DNA from: Actinomycetota bacterium
Lineage (GTDB): Bacteria; Actinomycetota; Thermoleophilia; Gaiellales; Gaiellaceae
Direction of reading: 5' to 3'
Assembly (NCBI GenBank): GCA_003162235.1
Contig: PMMN01000103.1
Coordinates: 8,905 to 15,780 of the forward strand
DNA length: 6,876 nt
Positions within the stretch are counted from its first letter, which is position 1. Each line of letters starts with the position of its first letter. The notes under the pieces are model-generated. The model did not search any database, was not told the origin of the DNA, and saw only the letters and a program-made list of their open reading frames with translations. The position numbers and the translations under genes were made by a program. Of this stretch, positions 1-3,979 are shown in pieces.

Positions 1-60
1 CGACCTGGAACGCTGAGCGGATTTTTGATCTGCGACGAGACCGTCAGGAGCTGCACCGTC
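1..60 (-). pseudogene. Duplicate fragment of the pore segment of the two-TM channel-like gene
   Basis: Bases 1-60 match 5970-6029 at 56 of 60 positions, in the same orientation. Read on the minus strand, the fragment encodes the pore-loop segment VQLLTVSSQIKNPLSVPGR, against VQLTTVSSQIRNPLSVPGR in the intact gene. Similarity stops abruptly between 60 and 61; to the left it may continue outside the window. All four base differences fall in two codons and change two residues (T to L, R to K), with no silent change. The sequence before it on the minus strand belongs to a different reading frame and gene, so within this window it is a broken copy. It could be the remains of a paralogue or of a recombination event. 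The match is direct observation; its origin is inference. Confidence 0.75.
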
Positions 61-210
61 ACACGACCCGTCGTACCGCTGGTGCCAGGACTCCCCGGTC
101 GCGCCGTCGAGCACGTGGATAAGGGGCTCGTCGCCGCAGTCTGGGCCCGAGTAGCACAGCCGGTATGGCCGCCCAGTGGTTGCCTGGATCACTTGCCGAA
201 CCCAAACCAC
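1..210 (-). CDS. Unrecognised partial reading frame, open at the left window edge
   Basis: From a GTG at 210, the minus strand stays open to base 1 without a stop. The first 50 codons (210-61) use G or C in the third position almost throughout and give a protein-like sequence including ATTGRPYRLCYSGPDCGDEP and HVLDGATGESWHQRYDGSC, with four cysteines. An AAGGCGAG stretch lies 8-15 bases before the GTG and may be a ribosome binding site. I do not recognise the family. At base 60 the sequence becomes the duplicated channel fragment, read in a frame different from the channel's own, so the natural C-terminus has probably been replaced by a rearrangement. The gene diverges from the DUF2510 gene starting at 255, leaving about 45 bases between the two starts. 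It may be a real gene truncated by recombination, or a remnant with no true start. Confidence 0.4.
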   Translation of the reverse strand, partial: MVWVRQVIQATTGRPYRLCYSGPDCGDEPLIHVLDGATGESWHQRYDGSCDGAAPDGLVADQKSAQRSRS

Positions 211-254
211 GGCTTTAGCTCGCCTTGAAGCCTTCTTGTGGCAGGGTTGGTCCC

Positions 255-458
255 ATGACGCAGCAATCCGGGTGGCACGACAACCCGCAGGACCGCAGCC
301 GGCTTCGCTGCCGGGACGCAGTGATCTGGTCCAGCGACGTCACTCCGAAGGTCTCGCCGACCGTGGACCGGTCCGACAGCGGTATGCCATGCGGCGTCAC
401 CGCGGCCGGGCCAGGGGCAGCAGGGCGGCCCGTGGCCGGCATACGCAGGAGACCGTAA
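255..458 (+). CDS. Small DUF2510-like protein, coupled to the downstream prenyltransferase
   Basis: The gene encodes 67 residues beginning MTQQSGWHDNPQDRSRLRC. Residues 6-30 follow the DUF2510 pattern (GWYxDPxxxxxLRYWDGxxWT): GW, N-P, LR, and W at residue 25 are kept. The YWDG core has become CRDA and the second aromatic is H, so the domain is degenerate. DUF2510 is a short actinobacterial module of unknown role, often at the N-terminus of membrane proteins. No membrane segment follows here; the tail is Gly/Pro/Arg-rich. The ATG at 255 is preferred over the in-frame TTG at 225 because AGGG lies 8 bases before it and the motif begins just after it. The stop TAA (456-458) overlaps the next ATG (458), which implies translational coupling. 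Third-position GC is high (roughly 80% by hand count). The protein may be functional, or a decayed leader of the pair. Confidence 0.6.
   Translation: MTQQSGWHDNPQDRSRLRCRDAVIWSSDVTPKVSPTVDRSDSGMPCGVTAAGPGAAGRPVAGIRRRP
447..451 (+). promoter_or_regulatory. Shine-Dalgarno site deciding the cis-prenyltransferase start
   Basis: AGGAG stands 6 bases before the ATG at 458, inside the last codons of the DUF2510-like gene. This site, with the conserved family N-terminus right after the ATG, rejects the much longer in-frame reading that starts at 176. Confidence 0.75.
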
Positions 459-1117
459 TGAAGCGCTTTAGTCGACTCCCGCAACACATTGGCATTATTC
501 CTGACGGCAATCGAAGGTGGGCTCTGCGCAAGGGACTGAAGGAGCAGGACGGGTATGAGTCCGGCCTTCAGCCAGGACTCGAGCTGTACGAACTATGTTT
601 GGAGCTCGGGATTAAGGAGCTAACCTTCTACGGGTTCACGGTAGATAACACAAAACGCCCCTCCGTGCAGATCAGGGCTTTTCAGAAGGCGTGTGTCGAC
701 GCCGTTGAATACCTGGCAAGCAAAGACACGGACTTGCTGGTCGTCGGGAATACTCAGTCGCGATTCTTTCCAAAGGCACTACTGTCGTACACCGAGAGAA
801 CTAGATTCGGGAGCGGTCTCATCAAAGTCAACTTCCTGGCCAACTATGGCTGGAACTGGGACCTCAACTATTCGGTGCAGAACGGTGTCATCAGCTCAAG
901 TGGCAACATCATTGACGGCATAGCATCTTCGGATATCTCAAGAATCGACTTGATCATCCGCTGGGGCGGCGGGCGAAGGCTGAGTGGATTCTTACCAATC
1001 CAGTCAGTCTATGCGGACTTCTATGTGGTGGATGAGATGTGGCCCGACTACAGCATTGAGCAAGTCTACAAGGCTCTGGAATGGTATCAAGACCAAGACA
1101 TAACGCTGGGCGGTTAG
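458..1117 (+). CDS. Short cis-prenyltransferase (undecaprenyl diphosphate synthase family)
   Basis: This 219-residue protein belongs to the cis-prenyltransferase fold, whose members join isopentenyl diphosphate to allylic diphosphates. Visible family motifs are HIGIIPDGNRRWA (10-22, Mg-binding Asp16), FTVDNTKRP (60-68), FLANYGWNWD (126-135), and IIRWGGGRRLSGF (166-178) followed by YADFYVVDEMWPD (185-197). Against E. coli UppS several active-site residues differ: the Arg/His pair after the first helix is replaced around EQDGY (29-33), RTGGE is RWGGG, and the Glu of AELYF is Asp187. It is also shorter than the usual 240-250 residues. A DGY motif, and FxP after the Arg-rich strand, recall lavandulyl/cyclolavandulyl-type enzymes of Streptomyces. 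I therefore doubt it is the housekeeping UppS; a specialised prenyl chain is more likely. Third-position GC is about 65% over the first 60 codons, below its neighbours, which suggests transfer. The start is set by AGGAG at 447-451. Confidence 0.85.
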   Translation: MKRFSRLPQHIGIIPDGNRRWALRKGLKEQDGYESGLQPGLELYELCLELGIKELTFYGFTVDNTKRPSVQIRAFQKACVDAVEYLASKDTDLLVVGNTQSRFFPKALLSYTERTRFGSGLIKVNFLANYGWNWDLNYSVQNGVISSSGNIIDGIASSDISRIDLIIRWGGGRRLSGFLPIQSVYADFYVVDEMWPDYSIEQVYKALEWYQDQDITLGG

Positions 1118-1187
1118 CCTCGCGGTTTCATGGCGGGGCGGCGCGAGCTCGTGTCGTTGACCTGACAAGTGCTCCTGACGCGAAGAT
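1118..1187. other. Short gap after the prenyltransferase
   Basis: These 70 bases lie between the stop of the prenyltransferase and the stop of the convergent minus-strand remnant. I see no strong hairpin with a T-run and no further reading frame. Confidence 0.4.
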
Positions 1188-1298
1188 TCACTGGCGTTGC
1201 GGCAGTGCCCCGGCAAAGTCGTAGTTGACGGCGCGTCGCACGACGACACGCCGGTAGTGGTGTAGAAGCAGCGCGGACACGGCGCGGCCGGTGATCAT
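1188..1298 (-). pseudogene. C-terminal remnant of an unrecognised gene next to the IS end
   Basis: On the minus strand an ATG at 1298 opens 36 codons, ending in TGA at 1188, with strong third-position GC. The product includes VSALLLHHYRRVVVRRAVNY and ends DFAGALPQRQ. The frame stays open upstream, but there it only shadows the transposase on the other strand, so this is probably the last part of a gene whose 5' portion was lost when the insertion sequence arrived. No convincing ribosome binding site precedes the ATG. I do not recognise the family. Confidence 0.35.
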
Positions 1299-1300
1299 CA

Positions 1301-1668
1301 AGGGTTCTTCACATCCGTAAAGATCCCTGGAGCCGTCGCCGTGTCCGCTTGTGTATCTTCGCTGATCCCCTCTGCCGTTCGCCACCCCGGACACCTCGCT
1401 GCCATGGCTGCCATGTCGCCGCAGGGGCTGTTGGAAGCCTTGAGCGCGGTGGCCGACCCTCGTAAGAGTCGCGGTGTCCGGCACAGGTTCATCTCGATTC
1501 TGGCCCTTGGTGCCTGCGCGGTCCTGAGCGGAGCCAGGTCGTTCATCGCGATCGCCGAGTGGGCCATGGACCTGACCCCGTTGCTGCGCGCGAAGCTGGG
1601 CATCGGCCGGGTCCCGCCATGTGAGTCCACGATCCGGCGGGTCCTACAACGGGTGGACCCCGACGTAC
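1301..1668 (+). mobile_element. Remnant of an ISAs1-family insertion sequence (5' part only)
   Basis: The stretch contains the N-terminal third of an ISAs1-type transposase plus about 40 bases upstream. The sequence AGGGTTCTTCACATCCGTAA (1301-1320) sits where the left terminal repeat should be and is a candidate for it. The DDE catalytic part and the right end are absent: the reading switches to unrelated sequence at about 1668. No matching inverted copy of the candidate end occurs elsewhere in the window, so the element cannot move on its own. The family call rests on the protein; the left boundary is inferred. Confidence 0.65.
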
Positions 1669-1841
1669 TTTGGACTGATGGCGAGTGGATCTGGAACGAC
1701 TCCCTCACCTACTTCGTCAAGAAGTATCGGATCGCACCGGCGGACGACTTCATGCGTTACCTACGTAGACGAGATTTCGAGCCTCGCCGGCCGACAGAGG
1801 CAGAAATCAAGGCTGCCTGGGAAGCCATTCAAGAGGACTAG
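1341..1841 (+). pseudogene. ISAs1-type transposase N-terminus fused in frame to an unrelated gene tail
   Basis: A 166-codon frame runs from GTG 1341 to TAG 1839-1841. Residues about 28-110 carry the N-terminal domain typical of ISAs1 transposases (DDE_Tnp_1-associated): LLEALSAVADPRKSRGVRHR (30-49), then LGACAVLSGARSFIAIAEWA (56-75) and STIRRVLQRVDPDVL (96-110). Intact members have about 350-400 residues, with three catalytic acidic positions further on; these are missing. From residue 111 the sequence changes to WTDGEWIWNDSLTYFVKKYR and beyond, which does not look like a transposase. The GTG start fits the family's usual N-terminal length. No Shine-Dalgarno site is evident. The product could be a stable chimeric protein, but a dead fusion left by a deletion is the simpler reading. 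Confidence 0.75.
1669..1841 (+). pseudogene. Truncated 3' end of a small acidic hypothetical gene
   Basis: These 57 codons make up the C-terminal part of the chimera. They contain TDGEWIWNDSLTYFVKKYRI, then APADDFMRYLRRRDFEPRRP, and end EIKAAWEAIQED. The TDGxWIW...YYVxxYxxAP style resembles small uncharacterised actinobacterial proteins, but I cannot name the family. The 5' end was lost at the junction with the ISAs1 fragment at about 1668. Three bases after its stop, a GTG opens another small broken gene, so the two were probably once adjacent genes of one transcript. Confidence 0.5.
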
Positions 1842-1844
1842 GCC

Positions 1845-1946
1845 GTGAACCCGTTTCGGCGGCGGCGGGACGCAATCGAGCAGCTCCACTAGAGGATTGA
1901 CGCGTACTGGGTAGGGGACCTGTGCCTGGCACTTACCGGGCAGAAA
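1845..1946 (+). pseudogene. Small gene broken by an in-frame stop
   Basis: A GTG three bases after the preceding stop opens MNPFRRRRDAIEQLH, then an in-frame TAG at 1890-1892, after which the same frame goes on with RIDAYWVGDLCLALTGQK. Codons on both sides of the stop favour G or C in the third position. The run IEQLH(stop)RIDAYW reads like one helix interrupted by a point mutation (Gln or Glu to TAG). I do not recognise the family. It may alternatively be a 15-residue peptide, or no gene at all. Confidence 0.3.
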
Positions 1947-2016
1947 CCACCGATTCAGAGGTCGGGGTTTGGACGTGGCACTTTAGTTGTTCTTGTTTAC
2001 CCCGTAAAACACGGCT

Positions 2017-2373
2017 TTGGAACTAAACGGGGCACGTTCGAACCCTCAACTCGCCGTTGAGCTTTCTAGGGTCGGCGCACTCCACGACGAGTTACTCGCG
2101 AAAGCCTTGGTCAATCCTCGTAGACCTCGGCCTGTTCCTGCCAGGGTGAGCCCGGTACTCGAGACCGTAACCCTGGCGCTTGAGCTGGCCGGGGAGCCTA
2201 TGCGGGCGCGCGAAATACATGCGGCGGCTTGCGATCTCGCCGGTGAGCCGCTGCTCTGGAAATCGGTGAAAGCGGCGCTCGCGGCAGGCACCTCCGGCTC
2301 ATCGCAACGCTTCCGCCGCGTCCACCACGGCGTCTACCAATTCGCGAGAGACGTCAGGCGCTCCACCAGTTGA
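2017..2373 (+). CDS. Small winged-helix protein, HARE-HTH-like
   Basis: The frame encodes 118 residues. Residues about 44-110 resemble a winged-helix (HARE-HTH-type) module: VLETVTLALELAGEPMRARE, then IHAAACDLAGEPLLWKSVKA, and a wing ending RFRRVHHGVYQFARD. In that family this part carries the REI and SVK helices followed by a FxRVxxGxYxL strand, and is thought to bind DNA or chromatin-like complexes. The N-terminus (VELSRVGALHDELLAKALV) looks helical and basic. The only start after an in-frame stop at 2005-2007 is the TTG at 2017, with no clear ribosome binding site. A longer ancestral protein cut at its 5' end, in line with the debris to its left, is therefore possible. It converges on the anti-sigma gene, with 67 bases between the two stops. 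Confidence 0.55.
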   Translation: MELNGARSNPQLAVELSRVGALHDELLAKALVNPRRPRPVPARVSPVLETVTLALELAGEPMRAREIHAAACDLAGEPLLWKSVKAALAAGTSGSSQRFRRVHHGVYQFARDVRRSTS

Positions 2374-2440
2374 GCGGCTTACCCGTCAGAAGTCCGAGAC
2401 CATCTACGGTCAGGCGAGAGCACGCTCGCACAGGCGACAT

Positions 2441-3139
2441 CTACGGGTGCGGGTGAAGTGCCAGTTCGTCGACAACCTGCCCACGTGCGTCGTAGAAGAC
2501 GAGGCTGGCAACTGACAGTTCTGCGGGAGCGTAGACCAGGTAGTAGCCTCCCGCGACCGGCTCGGTCGTCGCCGTGACGCCGTTGCTGGCTAGTAGCGCG
2601 ACCTTCGCTGCGGTAGAGGTCGGGGTCGGACCGGCGACGATGGCGTATGTGACTCCTGACGGCGCCTGCCAGTCAAAGCTCCCTGCATCCGCGACCGCCG
2701 CACCAGGTGCCCCGCAGCTCGTCATCAGATGCTGTGATCGTCCCTGGGCGTCCTTGACGGCGATCGCCGTGCAGTTCTCCTGATCCGTACCGACCGTCAC
2801 CGTATTGGTGACGACCTCGAACGTCGTTGACGCAGGCCCTGACACAGAGAGCCGTACGGTGCTTCCTGCCACAGCGGCTGGATCTGCCGACGTGCCGAAC
2901 GGCGATGACTCCACCGCCTGCACGCTGTTCCACCACGGCAGCACACCGGTGGCAGCGGCGACTCCTGCTCCTACGACCGTAATGGCTGCACCCACCGCGG
3001 CGATCAGCACTACGCGCCTCCGTCCGAAGCGTCGCCTCGCGGCCGCACGCAGTGCTCTGCTGGCGGCATCGTGACCGAGGTAGAGATCTTCGGTCTGTTC
3101 TGTCATCACCTCGCGAACGAGGTTCTCCATGTCGATCAT
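2441..3139 (-). CDS. Membrane-anchored putative anti-sigma factor, partner of the ECF sigma
   Basis: This 232-residue protein has a short cytoplasmic N-terminus (1-42), a basic patch RRRFGRRR (35-42), one membrane segment (about 43-65, VVLIAAVGAAITVVGAGVAA), and a Thr/Ser/Ala-rich outer domain of about 165 residues. The outer domain holds two cysteines (in ENCTAIAV and MTSCGAPG) that could form a disulfide. The topology and position fit the regulators that accompany SigE-type ECF sigma factors, where the inner part would hold the sigma at the membrane. No zinc-binding HxxxCxxC anti-sigma motif is visible, so the role is inferred from context. The ATG at 3139 overlaps the sigma stop (ATGA), and AGGAGG stands 7 bases before it, inside the sigma gene. 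This indicates coupled, roughly stoichiometric production. A second ATG lies three codons in. Confidence 0.7.
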   Translation of the reverse strand: MIDMENLVREVMTEQTEDLYLGHDAASRALRAAARRRFGRRRVVLIAAVGAAITVVGAGVAAATGVLPWWNSVQAVESSPFGTSADPAAVAGSTVRLSVSGPASTTFEVVTNTVTVGTDQENCTAIAVKDAQGRSQHLMTSCGAPGAAVADAGSFDWQAPSGVTYAIVAGPTPTSTAAKVALLASNGVTATTEPVAGGYYLVYAPAELSVASLVFYDARGQVVDELALHPHP

Positions 3140-3582
3140 CTGTACGCCTCCTGGTTGAGGTCAGCGGGCACGAGCGTGCGCAGGCGGTCCAGCGCCCGGC
3201 TGACCGCCGACTTGACCGTCCCGACGCTGATGTCAAGCTCGCGCGCCGTTTCCTTCTCGCTCAGGTCGAGGAAGTATCGGAGCACGAGCGCAGCGCGCTG
3301 CTGCGACGGCAACTGTTGCAGCGCTGCGACAAGATCCCGCCGCAGGAGTAGCTGATCCACACCGTCGGCGATCGACGGCTCGTGGACATCGTCGAACACC
3401 TCCTGCACGCGGGCACGCCGCCGCCGCCACCGGTCGGTCGCCGCGTGCAGTAGCACCGTCCGGGCGAACGCCTCGGGTGAACCGGCCAGCCCGGACCAGC
3501 GACGAGCAGTCCGCTCTAGCGCGAGTTGGACGAGGTCCTCAGCGTGGCCGCGGTCGCCGGTAAGCAGGAAGGCGGTACGCAA
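3136..3582 (-). CDS. SigE-family ECF RNA polymerase sigma factor, start codon uncertain
   Basis: This alternative sigma factor would direct RNA polymerase to a small regulon in response to an envelope signal. From TTG 3582 it has 148 residues. Region 2 includes RTAFLLTGDRGHAEDLVQLA and RTARRW; region 4 includes LPSQQRAALVLRYFLDLSEK and a helix-turn-helix, ELDISVGTVKSAVSRALDRL. Family members reach about 165-180 residues and begin before an FxxFVxxxxxxLLRTAFLLTGD stretch. Here that stretch is encoded upstream in frame (EFREFVAFCGSRLLR, 3621-3577), but between the in-frame TGA at 3651-3649 and the TTG there is no ATG, GTG or earlier TTG. An ACG at 3642-3640 sits where the start is expected, giving 168 residues and shortly following a GGTGAGAGG stretch. 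The TTG start would drop part of region 2.1. The sigma stop overlaps the anti-sigma start. Confidence 0.85.
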   Translation of the reverse strand: MRTAFLLTGDRGHAEDLVQLALERTARRWSGLAGSPEAFARTVLLHAATDRWRRRRARVQEVFDDVHEPSIADGVDQLLLRRDLVAALQQLPSQQRAALVLRYFLDLSEKETARELDISVGTVKSAVSRALDRLRTLVPADLNQEAYR

Positions 3583-3668
3583 CAGCCGACTGCCGCAAAA
3601 GGCAACGAACTCCCGGAATTCCGCCTCATCTTTCGTGTCCGTAGCCTCTCACCACCTTCCCACCCGAC

Positions 3669-3696
3669 ATCACGCATCCGCCACGCGAAAGGTTGC
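3669..3696 (-). promoter_or_regulatory. Candidate ECF-type promoter of the sigma/anti-sigma pair
   Basis: On the minus strand GCAACC (3696-3691) and CGTGAT (3674-3669) are separated by 16 bases. This resembles ECF promoters (AAC-containing -35, CGT-containing -10), which are commonly autoregulated. The -10 edge is 27 bases before the ACG at 3642, so a short leader with the GGTGAGAGG stretch would follow. The match is by eye only. Confidence 0.3.
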
Positions 3697-3777
3697 GAAG
3701 ACGCTTTCCGGCCAGGACACTGACCCCTCTGGGAATCGCGGAACATCCACCGGTAGGCGCGAAGCTTGTTCGGGGGG

Positions 3778-3800
3778 ACATTCCTGAACACTCGCCCAGG
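3778..3800 (+). repeat. Direct repeat, copy 1 (left of the peptidase)
   Basis: This 23-base sequence, starting ACATTCCTGAAC and ending CTCGCCCAGG, recurs at 5827-5849 with a single difference (A or G at its 13th base). The flanking bases do not match. Together the copies bracket a segment of about 2.07 kb that holds only the peptidase gene. Its nature (IS end, attachment-like site, or duplicated scrap) is not decided by the sequence. Confidence 0.75.
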
Positions 3801-3970
3801 CGGTGCTCGCCGCTTCGGTGCTTGCGCCCGGACATTGGTAGGCGTGCTTTACGCGAATGAAGGCCTCTAGAGCGACGAAGGCTAATGCCCGGGAGAGAAC
3901 CACTCCGACGATGAGAGGCATAACTCGACTAACCTTCGTCAAGAATAGGGGTCCTCATGGCGCCCAGATG

Positions 3971-3974
3971 GGAG
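3971..3974 (+). promoter_or_regulatory. Ribosome binding site deciding the peptidase start
   Basis: GGAG lies 5 bases before the ATG at 3980, which opens directly into a signal peptide. This favours 3980 over in-frame ATGs at 3968 and 3857. Confidence 0.6.
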
Positions 3975-3979
3975 AGGCG

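Larger units (their letters stand above)
3643..3979. other. Divergent intergenic region between the sigma and peptidase genes
   Basis: About 340 bases hold the candidate sigma promoter (3669-3696), the first 23-bp direct repeat (3778-3800), and the leader of the peptidase. The peptidase frame stays open upstream to an ATG at 3857, but that stretch is basic and unlike a signal peptide. A minus-strand frame (3670-3942) has mixed third-position composition and is not called. I see no clear sigma-70 promoter for the peptidase. Confidence 0.4.

Noticed and set aside
176..457. In-frame upstream extension of the cis-prenyltransferase
   Set aside because: The extension has no family similarity, and a good AGGAG precedes the ATG at 458, where the conserved N-terminus begins. 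The stretch is better explained by the DUF2510-like gene in another frame.
1298..1708. 136-codon minus-strand frame
   Set aside because: It lies opposite the ISAs1 transposase fragment and crosses its junction; its sequence is low-complexity in the manner of a shadow frame.
1999..2034. CCCCGT...ACGGGG inverted repeat before the HARE-HTH-like gene
   Set aside because: Six base pairs with a loop of over 20 bases is too weak to call a terminator or operator.
2036..2045. GTTCGAACCC, resembling a tRNA T-loop
   Set aside because: No acceptor, D-arm or anticodon stem can be drawn around it, and it lies inside the HARE-HTH-like frame.
2401..2446. CATCTACGG and CAGGCGA each occurring twice around the anti-sigma stop
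   Set aside because: The copies are short (9 and 7 bases) and in mirrored order with no stable structure, so chance is an adequate explanation.
3670..3942. Minus-strand frame upstream of the peptidase with a hydrophobic N-terminus
   Set aside because: Third positions are mixed, no ribosome binding site is evident, and no family is recognised. It also crosses the 23-bp repeat and the candidate sigma promoter.
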